64,000 nucleotides of DNA from Castellaniella sp040276085 (GCF_040276085.1 NZ_JBELOK010000001.1:186001-250000); one strand, 5' to 3'; numbered from the stretch's first letter, positions 22,935-32,588 are shown. Numbers and translations are program-made. The notes: generated from the sequence alone by a model not told the origin.

Positions 22935-25063
22935 GCACCCGCGACCTGATTCTCGAGCTGCTTACCGAAGAGCTCCCCCCAAAAGCGCTCGACGCCTTGG
23001 GCCAATCCTTCGCCGACAGCGTGCACAAAGTACTCAAGCAGCATCATCTGTTGGCTGCAGACTGCAGCTTTCAGGCCTATGCCACGCCCCGGCGGCTGGC
23101 CATCCACCTGAGCGCCGTGCTGGAACACGCCCCTGATCAGGCTTACACCGAAAAACTGATGCCCGCCAGCATCGGCCTGGACGCCCAGGGTGCCGCGAGC
23201 CCGGCACTGATTAAAAAACTGCAGGCCAAGAATCTGGCTCACCTGAGCCCCTCCGATCTCGTCTCCCGCCACGACGGCAAGCAGGACATCCTGTACGCTG
23301 AAGGCACTGCCCCCGGCGCCTCCTTGACCGATGGGCTGCAGCTGGCGCTGGATTACGCCGTCACGCACTTGCCGATCCCCAAAATGATGCAATATCAGCT
23401 GGCAGACGGACACACCAGCGTCAAGTTTGTACGCCCCGCGCATCATTTGCTGGCCCTTTTTGGCGATACCGTTGTGCCTGTTCAGGCACTGGGGCTGCAG
23501 GCCGACCGCATCACACGCGGGCACCGGTTCTTGTGCCAGGAACCACTCAGCATTGCATCGGCAGACACCTGGGCACAGACACTACAGACGCAGGGCCACG
23601 TGATCCCCGGGTTTGCACAGCGGCGCGCCCGTATCGCCACGCAGCTGGCCGAATCCTCTGCCCAAATGAGCGCCACTATCGGGCAATCTCCCGAAGCAGA
23701 GGCGCTGCTCGACGAGGTGACGGCTTTGGTCGAATGGCCCACCGTATACGTAGGCGAGTTCGACGAAGGCTTTCTGGCTGTACCGCCAGAATGCCTCATC
23801 CTCACCATGCGTCTCAATCAAAAATATTTTCCCTTGTTTGATCCGGCCACAAACGCACTGACGCATCGTTTCTTGATCGTCAGCAACATGCAGCCGGAAG
23901 ATCCTTCGCATATCATCCAGGGCAACCAGCGCGTGGTGCGCCCACGCCTGGCCGACGCACAGTTTTTCTATCAGACCGATCTCAAAACACCTCTGGTCGA
24001 CCGCGTGGCCGACTTGGCCCACAGCGTCTATCACAACAAGCTGGGCACCCAGCTGCAACGCACCGAGCGTGTGCGCAAGCTGGCACGCTGGTTGGCGCCG
24101 CTGCTGGGCGGCGCGCCCCTGGTGGCTGCCAAAGCTGCCATGCTGGCCCATGCCGACCTCGGCACCCAGATGGTGGGCGAGTTTCCAGAACTGCAGGGCA
24201 TCATGGGTTCATACTATGCCGCCCACGATGGTGAACTCCCCGAGCTTGTCCTGGCCCTGCGCAATCAGTACCAGATCCGCCTGGACCAGCCCGTATCCGC
24301 CGAGACACTGACGGCAGCCGTGTTGTTTATGGCAGAACGGGCCGAAACCCTGGTGGGCATCTGGGGGATCGGGCTGGCCCCCACCGGAGAGCGCGACCCC
24401 TACGGCCTGCGCCGCGCTGCGCTGGGCCTGATCAGCGCCTACGAGCAGCTCACCGCCGGCGGTTATCTGCGCGCCAGCGAAGACAGCCCCGCCCGCCTGG
24501 CCGCCCTGCTGGATGAAACCGCGGCAGGCTTTGCCCCGGGCACGCTGGCTGCCGGCACCGTCCCGGCCGTACTCGAATTCATCTACGAGCGTTACCGCAA
24601 CCAGTTAGTCACGCATGCAGACCGCACCGCTGTGGATGCCGTCCTGGCCCTGCACCCGCCGCTGCACCAGGTTTCTGCCCGTGTCCAGGCCTGCATGGCC
24701 TTTGGCAACCTGCCCGAGGCCACCGCCCTGGCAGCCGCCAACAAGCGCGTCAGCAACCTGCTCAAGAAAGCAGATGACACCTTGCCGGCATTTGATCCGG
24801 GCTTGCTGCAAGAACCTGCCGAACAGCAATTGGCGCAAACCATCCAGCAACTGGCTCCGCAGGCTCAGGCACAACTTGCTGCCGGCAATTTTGCCGCCGG
24901 CATGGCGGTGCTGGCCCAGGCCCGTGGCCCTGTCGATCAATTCTTTACAGATGTCATGGTGATGGCCGAAGACACCGCACTACGCAACAATCGCCTGGCC
25001 TTGCTTAAATCCCTGCACGGCCTGATGAACGAAGTCGCCGACCTCTCCAGGCTGGCACAGTGA
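22931..25063 (+). CDS. glyS: Glycine--tRNA ligase beta subunit
   Basis: This 710-residue subunit binds tRNA. The N-terminus LILELLTEELPPKAL is the GlyS signature. The middle contains PPECLILTMRLNQKYF and RLADAQFFYQTDLKTPL, and an anticodon-binding DALR-like domain closes the protein. The length is typical. Its stop overlaps the GTG start of gmhB (GTGA), so the two are translationally coupled. Confidence 0.97.
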   Translation: MSTRDLILELLTEELPPKALDALGQSFADSVHKVLKQHHLLAADCSFQAYATPRRLAIHLSAVLEHAPDQAYTEKLMPASIGLDAQGAASPALIKKLQAKNLAHLSPSDLVSRHDGKQDILYAEGTAPGASLTDGLQLALDYAVTHLPIPKMMQYQLADGHTSVKFVRPAHHLLALFGDTVVPVQALGLQADRITRGHRFLCQEPLSIASADTWAQTLQTQGHVIPGFAQRRARIATQLAESSAQMSATIGQSPEAEALLDEVTALVEWPTVYVGEFDEGFLAVPPECLILTMRLNQKYFPLFDPATNALTHRFLIVSNMQPEDPSHIIQGNQRVVRPRLADAQFFYQTDLKTPLVDRVADLAHSVYHNKLGTQLQRTERVRKLARWLAPLLGGAPLVAAKAAMLAHADLGTQMVGEFPELQGIMGSYYAAHDGELPELVLALRNQYQIRLDQPVSAETLTAAVLFMAERAETLVGIWGIGLAPTGERDPYGLRRAALGLISAYEQLTAGGYLRASEDSPARLAALLDETAAGFAPGTLAAGTVPAVLEFIYERYRNQLVTHADRTAVDAVLALHPPLHQVSARVQACMAFGNLPEATALAAANKRVSNLLKKADDTLPAFDPGLLQEPAEQQLAQTIQQLAPQAQAQLAAGNFAAGMAVLAQARGPVDQFFTDVMVMAEDTALRNNRLALLKSLHGLMNEVADLSRLAQ

Positions 25064-25614
25064 AGCTCATCATTCTCGACCGCGACGGCGTCATCAATCA
25101 CGATAGTGACGCCTTCATCAAATCGCCCGACGAATGGATCCCCATTCCCGGCAGTCTCGAGGCCATTGGCCGCCTCAGCCACGCCGGCTGGTATGTGGTA
25201 GTGGCCAGCAACCAATCTGGCATTGCACGCGGGTTGTTTTCCATGGAAACCCTGGGAACCATCCACGACCGCATGCGTCAAGCCGTGGCAGAAGCGGGGG
25301 GCCACATCGACGCCATCTTCTTTTGCCCGCACGGCCCAGAAGACGGCTGCACTTGCCGCAAGCCCAAAGCGGGCATGCTGCACGATATCGCCCGGCGCCT
25401 GGATGTCTCTTTAAGCGAGGTTCCCTTGGTGGGTGACAGCCTGCGAGACCTGCAAGCGGCAGCCAGTGCAGGTTGCCACCCGTATCTGGTGCTCACCGGT
25501 AAAGGCCGGGCCACCTGGAATCAATCCGGCACCAGTGGAGAGCTGCCTGCCGGCACCGAAGTACACGACGACCTGGCCGCGGTGGCCGATGCCTTGCTAA
25601 AGACCCAGTCATGA
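25060..25614 (+). CDS. gmhB: D-glycero-beta-D-manno-heptose 1,7-bisphosphate 7-phosphatase
   Basis: This is a 184-residue HAD-superfamily phosphatase. The nucleophile loop is LDRDGVIN, the zinc-binding Cys/His cluster is CPHGPEDGCTC, and the magnesium-binding acidic motif is VGDSLRDLQAA. These define GmhB, which dephosphorylates heptose bisphosphate on the way to ADP-heptose for lipopolysaccharide. It starts with GTG, overlapping the glyS stop. The next gene overlaps its stop by ATGA. Confidence 0.93.
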   Translation: MKLIILDRDGVINHDSDAFIKSPDEWIPIPGSLEAIGRLSHAGWYVVVASNQSGIARGLFSMETLGTIHDRMRQAVAEAGGHIDAIFFCPHGPEDGCTCRKPKAGMLHDIARRLDVSLSEVPLVGDSLRDLQAAASAGCHPYLVLTGKGRATWNQSGTSGELPAGTEVHDDLAAVADALLKTQS

Positions 25615-26339
25615 CGTTTCTGAGATCCACCCTTTATATGGCCTTTTTGGTCATCACCGTGATCCCCTATGCCCTGTGCTGCGTGCTTTGGGCCCCACTA
25701 CCCCTGACATGGCGCTACCGCCTGACGCTGGGCTGGCCACGGCTGGCCCTGTGGGGCGCGCGCTGGATCCTTGGCATCCGCTATCAGGTGCGCGGCACGG
25801 AACACCTGCCCAAAGAAGGCCCGGCCATTATTTTGTCCAAACACCAGTCCGCCTGGGAAACCCTTTATTTCGCGGTCAAACTGCCACGCGACGTGGTGTT
25901 TGTGTACAAGAAAGAACTACACCATGTGCCGTTTTTTGGCTGGAGCCTGGCACTGCTCAGCATGATCCCGATCAACCGGGCCAAGGGGCGCGAAGCCTTC
26001 GAACAAGTTGTGCGCATCGGCAGCCAGCGCCTCAGAGAAGGTCGTTGGCCTGTGCTGTTTCCCGAAGGCACGCGCGTCGCCCCCGGCGAGGTGGGCCGCT
26101 ACAAACAGGGCGGCACGATGCTGGCATGCAAGACAGGCGTTCCGGTGATACCGGTGGCACACAATGCGGGAGAACGCTGGCCGCGCAATGCGTTTATCAA
26201 GACGCCAGGCATGGTTACGGTTTCCTTTGGGCCAGCCATCGACCCCAAAGGCTATAACCCGGTAAGCCTCAATAACGCAGTTCGTGACTGGATCGAAGCC
26301 GAAATGCGGCAGCTCAATCCAGAGCGCTATGACCACTGA
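25611..26339 (+). CDS. plsC: 1-acyl-sn-glycerol-3-phosphate acyltransferase
   Basis: This 242-residue inner-membrane acyltransferase converts lysophosphatidate to phosphatidate. An N-terminal hydrophobic stretch (about residues 8-30) precedes the catalytic block KHQSAWETLYF, which is HX4E where the classical motif is HX4D. Then come IPINRAKG, the FPEGTR motif and PVIPVAHNAG. The KHQS.WE form occurs in a recognised branch of bacterial LPLATs, so activity is likely retained. The gene overlaps both neighbours, gmhB (ATGA) and the metalloprotease gene by 11 bp. Confidence 0.93.
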   Translation: MTFLRSTLYMAFLVITVIPYALCCVLWAPLPLTWRYRLTLGWPRLALWGARWILGIRYQVRGTEHLPKEGPAIILSKHQSAWETLYFAVKLPRDVVFVYKKELHHVPFFGWSLALLSMIPINRAKGREAFEQVVRIGSQRLREGRWPVLFPEGTRVAPGEVGRYKQGGTMLACKTGVPVIPVAHNAGERWPRNAFIKTPGMVTVSFGPAIDPKGYNPVSLNNAVRDWIEAEMRQLNPERYDH

Positions 26340-27240
26340 CGCACCACAGCAATTAAGCCTGTTCGATACAGCACCCGCACCGTTGCCAGGACAGCCGCGG
26401 GCGGCGGGCCAGAAAAGCCCGCGCACACCCACTGCTCCGCCCCCAGACAGCCCTGCGTCACTTTTTGTGCTGACACCACAGCCCTGGCTGCCACCTACGG
26501 GCTATCGACGCAAGCTGCTGCTGCGCCCGGGAGAGCCACTGGAGTACGGTTTACGGCGCTCACACAGACGATCCATCGGCCTGACCATCCGCGATGCACA
26601 CTTGCTGATCCAGGCACCATCCTGGGCGAGTCAAAGCCAGATTGAAACCGCCATCCACACCAAGGCAGGCTGGATTGACCGCAAGCTGCGGGCTGCGCAA
26701 CAGCGCCTGGACGTGCTGGCCGTGCGGCCGGCCCAGTGGCGCAAGGGCGGCCACATCCCGTATTTAGGTGTGATGATCGAGCTGGCGCTGGACAGCGCCC
26801 GTACCCTGCATTTTTCGGGCACCCCGACAAGCCCTGATCACCACGACCAGCTGTTTTTACCCCTGCCCGATAACGCTGGCCCAAGCCGCATCCAGGAACG
26901 CACCCAGGGCTGGCTGCAAGAGCAGGCGCGCCGGGATTTTAGTATCCGCTTGCAGGCCACACTGGCGCGAGCCGGCCAAACTATCCTGGATTGGCGCCTC
27001 TCCAATGCGCAAGGGCGATGGGGATCTTGCTCCAGCACCCGACGCATCCACCTGAACTGGCGTCTTATCCACCTGCCGCCGACATTGATCGACTACGTGG
27101 TGGCGCACGAAGTGGCCCATTTGACCGAGATGAACCACAGCCCGGCGTTCTGGCGTGAGGTGGAGCACCTGTACCCGGACTTCAAGCAGGCGCGCGATGC
27201 CCTGGCGCAGCATCACCCAGGAAGCCTGCCGCTTTTTTAG
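26329..27240 (+). CDS. YgjP-like (M48/DUF45 family) metal-dependent hydrolase
   Basis: This is a 303-residue predicted zinc metalloprotease. The zinc site is VVAHEVAHLTEMNHSPAFW (HExxH plus a distal His), and the preceding GRWGSCSSTRRIHLNWRL is the diagnostic YgjP/DUF45 motif. The first about 60 residues are Pro/Ala-rich and probably disordered. The start at 26329 (MTTDAPQQLSLFD) is used because it overlaps plsC only slightly; the ATG at 26284 lies deep inside plsC. Cellular substrates of this family are not established. Confidence 0.9.
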   Translation: MTTDAPQQLSLFDTAPAPLPGQPRAAGQKSPRTPTAPPPDSPASLFVLTPQPWLPPTGYRRKLLLRPGEPLEYGLRRSHRRSIGLTIRDAHLLIQAPSWASQSQIETAIHTKAGWIDRKLRAAQQRLDVLAVRPAQWRKGGHIPYLGVMIELALDSARTLHFSGTPTSPDHHDQLFLPLPDNAGPSRIQERTQGWLQEQARRDFSIRLQATLARAGQTILDWRLSNAQGRWGSCSSTRRIHLNWRLIHLPPTLIDYVVAHEVAHLTEMNHSPAFWREVEHLYPDFKQARDALAQHHPGSLPLF

Positions 27241-27242
27241 AG

Positions 27243-27263
27243 GCCTGGCATCCCGCGCCAGGC
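27243..27263. repeat. Stem-loop after the YgjP-like gene
   Basis: GCCTGGC (27243-27249) pairs with GCCAGGC (27257-27263) around ATCCCGC, and flanking GAGG/CCTC bases extend the stem with a small bulge. It begins 2 bp after the stop codon but has no T-run, so at most it attenuates reading into gloA or stabilises the upstream mRNA end. Confidence 0.45.
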
Positions 27264-27314
27264 ACCTCAAAATATGCGTATGATAGGACAGTCCAAACGA
27301 TCAAGGATGGCATC

Positions 27315-27710
27315 ATGCGACTTCTCCACACCATGCTGCGCGTCGGCAATCTCGACCGCTCTCTGATGTTTTACACCGAAGTACTCGGCATGCAGCTGCT
27401 GCGTCGAAAAGATTACCCGGAGGGCCGATTTACCCTGGCCTTTATTGGCTACCAAGACGAATCCGAAGGCGCCGTGCTCGAGCTTACCCATAACTGGGAT
27501 ACTGAATCCTACGACCTCGGAGATGGTTACGGCCATGTGGCCATCGAGGTTGAAGATGCCTACGATACCTGCGCCACGATCAAATCCCGGGGTGGCCTGG
27601 TGGTGCGCGAAGCCGGCCCCATGAAGCACGGCAATACCGTGATCGCCTTTGTGCAGGATCCCGACGGCTACAAGATCGAGCTCATCCAGAAGCAAGGCCG
27701 CGAAGACTAA
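27315..27710 (+). CDS. gloA: Lactoylglutathione lyase (glyoxalase I)
   Basis: This 131-residue glyoxalase I isomerises the hemithioacetal of methylglyoxal and glutathione. It begins MRLLHTMLRVGNLDRSLMFY, including the first metal ligand histidine. Further on are YGHVAIEVEDAY and the C-terminal GYKIELIQK with the last glutamate ligand. The length equals the Ni-dependent bacterial GloA. It lies 74 bp after the YgjP-like gene. Its stop overlaps the converging rsmA stop by 3 bases. Confidence 0.95.
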   Translation: MRLLHTMLRVGNLDRSLMFYTEVLGMQLLRRKDYPEGRFTLAFIGYQDESEGAVLELTHNWDTESYDLGDGYGHVAIEVEDAYDTCATIKSRGGLVVREAGPMKHGNTVIAFVQDPDGYKIELIQKQGRED

Positions 27711-28576
27711 ACCCCGGCCTGATCAGCATCCATACCCGTCAGGGCGTCGGCCAAATCCATAAACTGGTTCACAGCAAGGTCTTGGGGGCGCGCCGTCGGC
27801 GCAATCGCCAGACGCTCCCAATCCAGTTGGGCCGCCCAGGCCCCCAAACTGCCACGGATCATCTTGCGGCGATGCTCAAACACCCGGGATACCAGCTGAG
27901 CAAACAGCGCCGGGTTTTGTGGGGTACGGCGTTTGTCGGCCGCCAGCGGGCGCATGCGCACAATGGCAGACATCACCTTGGGAGGCGGGTCAAAGGCCGT
28001 GGGGGGGACATCAAACAGATGCACCATCCGGTAACGGGCCTGCAACATCACCGACAGCCGACCATACTGGCTGTCGCCTGGCCGTGCCACCATCCGATCG
28101 ACCACTTCACGCTGCAGCATGAAATGCTGATCTTGTACCTGATCAGCCCATTGCATCAAATGAAACAACAGCGGGGTTGAAATGTTGTAGGGCAGATTAC
28201 CCACGATGCGCAGCTTGGCAAGCTGTCGAGCATCTGCGTCAGACGCCGGAGCAGCTGATGTAGCCGTATCGCTTGCCAGCGGGCCGCACACGGCCTGCAG
28301 TTCGGCAAAATCCACAGCCAGCGCATCGGCCTGGATGAGATGCAGGCGATCGTCAGGCCACTGCTGACGAAGCCTGTGCGCCAGATCACGATCGAGCTCG
28401 ACGGCTACCAGGCGCTTGAGACGGCCCAGCAGCGGTGCGGTCAGGGCCGACAGGCCCGGGCCGATTTCTACCATGGCATCAGAGGGTAGAGGGTCGATCG
28501 CACGCACGATGGCATCCACGACGGATTCGTCGCTGAGAAAGTGCTGGCCAAATCGTTTGCGAGCCTGATGAGCCAT
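27707..28576 (-). CDS. rsmA: 16S rRNA dimethyladenosine transferase RsmA (KsgA)
   Basis: This 289-residue SAM-dependent methyltransferase dimethylates two adjacent adenosines of 16S rRNA helix 45. The N-terminus MAHQARKRFGQHFLSD is diagnostic. The SAM-binding region is VEIGPGLSALTAPLL, and the catalytic motif is VGNLPYNISTPLL. The start is the ATG at 28576; the reading from 28750 invades surA. A short Ala/Ser/Asp-rich insertion (about residues 115-130) precedes the catalytic motif. It is the last gene of the lptD-surA-rsmA operon, starting 4 bp after surA. Confidence 0.95.
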   Translation of the reverse strand: MAHQARKRFGQHFLSDESVVDAIVRAIDPLPSDAMVEIGPGLSALTAPLLGRLKRLVAVELDRDLAHRLRQQWPDDRLHLIQADALAVDFAELQAVCGPLASDTATSAAPASDADARQLAKLRIVGNLPYNISTPLLFHLMQWADQVQDQHFMLQREVVDRMVARPGDSQYGRLSVMLQARYRMVHLFDVPPTAFDPPPKVMSAIVRMRPLAADKRRTPQNPALFAQLVSRVFEHRRKMIRGSLGAWAAQLDWERLAIAPTARPQDLAVNQFMDLADALTGMDADQAGV

Positions 28577-28580
28577 GGGC

Positions 28581-30146
28581 TTAACGGGTTCCGCTTTGGG
28601 TATGGTCAAGCCGGTTGTCGATATACGCCTGGCTGCGCAGTTGATCGAGCCAATCTTCATAGGCCGGGCCAATGCGCCGCTGGACAAGTTCGCGGCGCGC
28701 CTGAATGCGACGGAACTCGGTTTCCATGTTTTTGCTGCGGCGGTCTTCAACCTGGATCAGATGCCAGCCAAACGGTGTTTTGACAGGCTCGCTGACCTCA
28801 CCCTTTTGAAGATGGCCCATGGCGAGCTCGAAGGCAGGCACGGTTTCACCGGGATTCAGCCAACCCAGATCACCACCCTTGGGAGCGGAAGCATCCTGGG
28901 AATAGCGCTTGGCGAGCTCGGCAAAGGATTCACCATGCTCGATTCGGGTGCGCAGGCCCTCGAGAATGGCACGGGCTTTTTCATCCGAAGTGACTTTGTC
29001 GGTTTTGATCAGAATATGGCGTGCATGTGTTTGCGTCACCATCATCGGCCCCGCGCCGGTATGAACAGGCGGCTGAGGCGCTGGCACGGGTGCCGGCTGC
29101 TGGGCGGGTGCCTTTTTGGGTACCGGGCGCTGGGCGTAGCCACGACGCAGCACCTTGAGGATATGAAACCCCCGACCACTCTGCACCACACCACTGACGC
29201 CGCCAGGGGGAATATCCTTGATGGTTCTGGCGAAGAGATCAGGCCAGTCTTTAAGCGGGCGTATGCCCATCTTGCCTCCCTCAAGGGCCTGAGGGCCGTT
29301 GGAGGATGCCGCAGCCAGGCCGGCAAAATCGGCTCCGGATTTAAGCTTGCGCAAAATGGCTTCGGCTTCCTTGCGCTTTTGAGCCACGACTTCGTTAGAA
29401 GCGTAATCAGGCACTTCGATGAGGATCTGCGCCACTTCGAAAAGCTCTGGCCCAGCATTGGCCATCGCAGCACGCTGTGCGGCGGCCGCCTGCTGCTCTT
29501 GTTGCTGCCGGATCTGGGCTTCGTGTTGCTGCTGGATTTGCTGCTGCTGCCCTGCCGTCAGTGGCACGGGCACGGCCAGATCCTGGTGCGTCTGCAAAAA
29601 CGCATCGATATCGCTATCGCTGACGCTGATGCGGTCTTCGACAAAGCGCTGGCGCAAGCGATCATCCTGAATCTGGGTGCGGATCTCGGACTGATACTGA
29701 TCCCAATCCATGCCACTACGCACGATTTCACTTTTGAGCTGGTCGACCGTAATGCCGTTGCGCTGGGCAATCGATTGCAAGGCCCTTTGCACCTGAGCGT
29801 CGCTGACCTGAACACCCACACGAGCGGCTTCCTGGTCTTGCAAGGCCGCATTGATCATCTGCTGCAGCACCTGGCGCTTGAAAACGTCTTCTTGGGGCAC
29901 AGGGATGTTTTGCGCCTTCATCTGCTGGCGCACCTGCACCTGTTTGTCGGCCAACTGGCTGAGGGTAATGACCTGCTTGTTGACGATTGCAGCGATGCCA
30001 TCGACAAATTGCTGTGCCGGAGGCTGGGCATGGCCGCTTTTGGCCGTCTTGGCCGCCCCGGTTTGTGCTGCCGAGGCCACCGGCAGTGCAAGGCTGCAGC
30101 CCAGCACCAGGGCCAGAAAAAACATACCGGCGGGATGACGCATCAT
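28581..30146 (-). CDS. surA: Periplasmic chaperone/peptidyl-prolyl isomerase SurA
   Basis: This 521-residue periplasmic outer-membrane-protein chaperone has a signal peptide (cleavage near ASAAQ), an N-terminal SurA core (VDGIAAIVNKQVITLSQL) and two parvulin PPIase domains. The second is recognised by ARHILIKTDK and GGDLGWLNPGETVPAFE. A Gln/Ala-rich coiled-coil-like insert (roughly residues 196-230) and a Pro-rich linker (about 345-370) make it longer than E. coli SurA (428). The start overlaps the lptD stop by ATGA, so LptD and its chaperone are co-translated. Confidence 0.94.
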   Translation of the reverse strand: MMRHPAGMFFLALVLGCSLALPVASAAQTGAAKTAKSGHAQPPAQQFVDGIAAIVNKQVITLSQLADKQVQVRQQMKAQNIPVPQEDVFKRQVLQQMINAALQDQEAARVGVQVSDAQVQRALQSIAQRNGITVDQLKSEIVRSGMDWDQYQSEIRTQIQDDRLRQRFVEDRISVSDSDIDAFLQTHQDLAVPVPLTAGQQQQIQQQHEAQIRQQQEQQAAAAQRAAMANAGPELFEVAQILIEVPDYASNEVVAQKRKEAEAILRKLKSGADFAGLAAASSNGPQALEGGKMGIRPLKDWPDLFARTIKDIPPGGVSGVVQSGRGFHILKVLRRGYAQRPVPKKAPAQQPAPVPAPQPPVHTGAGPMMVTQTHARHILIKTDKVTSDEKARAILEGLRTRIEHGESFAELAKRYSQDASAPKGGDLGWLNPGETVPAFELAMGHLQKGEVSEPVKTPFGWHLIQVEDRRSKNMETEFRRIQARRELVQRRIGPAYEDWLDQLRSQAYIDNRLDHTQSGTR

Positions 30147-32512
30147 TCATACCTCTCGAAAACAGTTTTGTCAGGCGTGGACGGAGTGGTGGATCTGAAA
30201 CCTGTGATTCGGTCGGATAGCAGAGACATGGGGTCGGTACCCAGAGATCCCAGGCCGGTGAGCTCCAGCTGCAAAAACAGGGCCGTGTTGGTTTTTTCGG
30301 CGGATACGGCATAGCGCTGTAACACTGCACGGGCTGCCCAGCCGCCATCACCCCGATACTCGAGGCCGACGATTGACTGCGTATTGCGCTTCTCGGCCAA
30401 TGAGTAATCATAACGACCGACACCAAACCAGCGCTGCATGAGCGGCCACTGGGCTGTAAAACTGACCTGCTCGCGGGACTGCTGGTCTACCCCTGGGGGC
30501 AAGACCCGGTAAGGATCGGTGTAAAGATTGGGATCGCGTTCGTAGCGATACGACAGCGACATGGTGGCCAGGCGCTTGGGCGTCCAGCGCACGCCAGAGC
30601 TGAGCCGGTTGCGCTTTTGCGTGTCGTGATCAAACTGCCCGTCGAAATACACCGAAAAATTATCGGTCAGCGCTGCCTTGGCCCCCAGCAGGTAATCCGA
30701 CTCTGTGGCCTTGCGGGCTGTCTGGCTGGGCAAGGTCACTTGCTGGTCGGCAAAATAAAAGCGTTGGGCCGCAGACAACGACAGGCGCTCGAAGCCCGTA
30801 TCAGCATCCAGCCACCGGGTGGTAATGCCTGCCGTGAGCTGATTGGCATTGGCGATGCGATCCCAGCCACCACTGAAGATGTTTTCGTCGAAGGCCTGCT
30901 GGTAACTGAACGAGGCCATGCCGGTATCAAAAACCGGCAAGCCGGATTGATCGCGATAGGGCACGTACAAGTAGTAAAGGCGAGGCTCTAGGGTTTGCAC
31001 TGCGGCATTGCCAAAAAAGCTGCTGTCACGCTCCAGCGTAAGACCCATATCCAGGGAAGCAATCGGCAAGACCCGCGACTGACTGTTTGGCTGGCCGAGA
31101 AGCTCCGGCGGCAAGCCCTGGATGGAATCGTAGAACCAGTCGGTTTCGTACTGGCTCATGTGCAGGCCTATCTTGGGGGTGAGATAGGCGCCTGGCAAGA
31201 TAAACGGCCGCGCAATGGATGTATAGGAGGTCATCCGCGTGCCATTGGGCATCAGGCGACGACCCGATTGCGCGGGAAAGGCATCGCCCTGATAAATGGG
31301 CGCCACAAACCGTGTGACGTAATTATCCGACACCACATCGAAGCCGTTCCAGCCATAGTGCTGGGCACGAAAGTGAAACTCGGGCAACTTATCGTAAGGC
31401 GGCGCCAAGAACGAACCCGTGCTGTCTTGCAGGGTTTGGTAGCGATAAAACTGCAAGGAGCCGCTGAAATGCGGGCCTCCCGACCAGGTAAGCAAGGCCT
31501 GGCTGGGCATATAGGTGATGGCCGCATCCGATAACCCAAACGAAGAGAAATCCCGGAAATAATCATCATCCGACACCCGGCGGGCATCAAGATAGGCTTG
31601 CAGGCCACCGCCCAGGCTTTGTGAATGCTGCGCCGAATACATCCAGCGTTTGTCACCCGTCTGGCGATCGCGCATGATGTAGGTGCCAAAGAGTTCGGTG
31701 TGCGAGCGTGTGCCCAGGTGACGAATTTCAGTGCCCAGCAACAGGCCACGCTTGCTCATGTAGCGCGGGAACAGCGTGGCATCGTAATTGGGCGCAAGAT
31801 TCAGGTAATACGGCGTGGTGAGCTCGATGCCGGCGTTGCTGGACGTGCCATAGGTAGGCACAAGAAACCCACTTTTGCGATCTTTGCCCAGAGGAAACGT
31901 CAGGTAGGGCGAATACAAAATCGGCACGCCCTTGAAGCGCAACACACCATTGCGGGCCACACCCTCGTTTTCATCAAGATACAGATCCACCTTGCTGGCA
32001 TCGATCCACCAGGCAGCATCACGGCCATGCCAGCCGGTGTAGTGCACCTTGTGCAGCCGCATATGCCGGCGCCCAAGGACTTCCGCCTCTTGGGCCTGAC
32101 CATGGCCTGCGGTAGTGCCCAACCAGAAATCGGGCGCCTGGACGACGCCTTGTTCTGTTTGCGTGTTGTACTGGACGTGCGGGCCTTGGACGATATTGCC
32201 GTCGCGCATCAGCAAGCCCTGGCCACGTACTTCGACGTCTCCGGTATTGGGGTTGTAATCGATGCGGTCGCCCTTGATGACACCATCGAGACGGCGCACC
32301 TGCGCATCGCCCTGCACGGATACCCGGCCGTCTGTGTGACGGGTAAGGTCGTCACCAATAATAAAGGCCGGCAGACGATCATCAGGCAAGCCGGAATGCA
32401 GCCTCAGGCTGCTGACCGTGCGCATGGACTCTGCTTGCGCCGACGAATCTGCCTGAACCACTGGGGCAGGCAAAAGAGCACTCAGGAGAATGATGCGGCT
32501 GATCCAATGCAC
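30143..32512 (-). CDS. lptD: LPS-assembly protein LptD
   Basis: This outer-membrane beta-barrel inserts lipopolysaccharide into the outer leaflet with LptE. An OstA-type periplasmic domain (VSVQGDAQVRRLDGVIKG) is followed by a long barrel with many aromatic-ended strands and PILYSPYLTFPLGKDRKSGF, a signature of LptD. I place the start at the GTG at 32512, since AAAAGGGG lies about 10 bases upstream and it yields a clean signal peptide (cleavage near VVQA-DSS); the frame opens at 32566. It heads the minus-strand operon and is divergent from amgK. Confidence 0.93.
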   Translation of the reverse strand: MHWISRIILLSALLPAPVVQADSSAQAESMRTVSSLRLHSGLPDDRLPAFIIGDDLTRHTDGRVSVQGDAQVRRLDGVIKGDRIDYNPNTGDVEVRGQGLLMRDGNIVQGPHVQYNTQTEQGVVQAPDFWLGTTAGHGQAQEAEVLGRRHMRLHKVHYTGWHGRDAAWWIDASKVDLYLDENEGVARNGVLRFKGVPILYSPYLTFPLGKDRKSGFLVPTYGTSSNAGIELTTPYYLNLAPNYDATLFPRYMSKRGLLLGTEIRHLGTRSHTELFGTYIMRDRQTGDKRWMYSAQHSQSLGGGLQAYLDARRVSDDDYFRDFSSFGLSDAAITYMPSQALLTWSGGPHFSGSLQFYRYQTLQDSTGSFLAPPYDKLPEFHFRAQHYGWNGFDVVSDNYVTRFVAPIYQGDAFPAQSGRRLMPNGTRMTSYTSIARPFILPGAYLTPKIGLHMSQYETDWFYDSIQGLPPELLGQPNSQSRVLPIASLDMGLTLERDSSFFGNAAVQTLEPRLYYLYVPYRDQSGLPVFDTGMASFSYQQAFDENIFSGGWDRIANANQLTAGITTRWLDADTGFERLSLSAAQRFYFADQQVTLPSQTARKATESDYLLGAKAALTDNFSVYFDGQFDHDTQKRNRLSSGVRWTPKRLATMSLSYRYERDPNLYTDPYRVLPPGVDQQSREQVSFTAQWPLMQRWFGVGRYDYSLAEKRNTQSIVGLEYRGDGGWAARAVLQRYAVSAEKTNTALFLQLELTGLGSLGTDPMSLLSDRITGFRSTTPSTPDKTVFERYE

Positions 32513-32582
32513 GAAGATCCGGCCCCTTTTAAAGAGAAGACACAATAACTGATCTGCGCACCACATTGACCAGCGAGCCAGT

Positions 32583-32588
32583 ATTATA
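32583..32588 (-). promoter_or_regulatory. Possible -10 element of the lptD operon
   Basis: A consensus TATAAT reads on the minus strand about 70 bp before the proposed lptD start, within the 129 bp divergent region. No good -35 hexamer lies at 16-18 bp, so it is only a tentative promoter. Confidence 0.35.
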
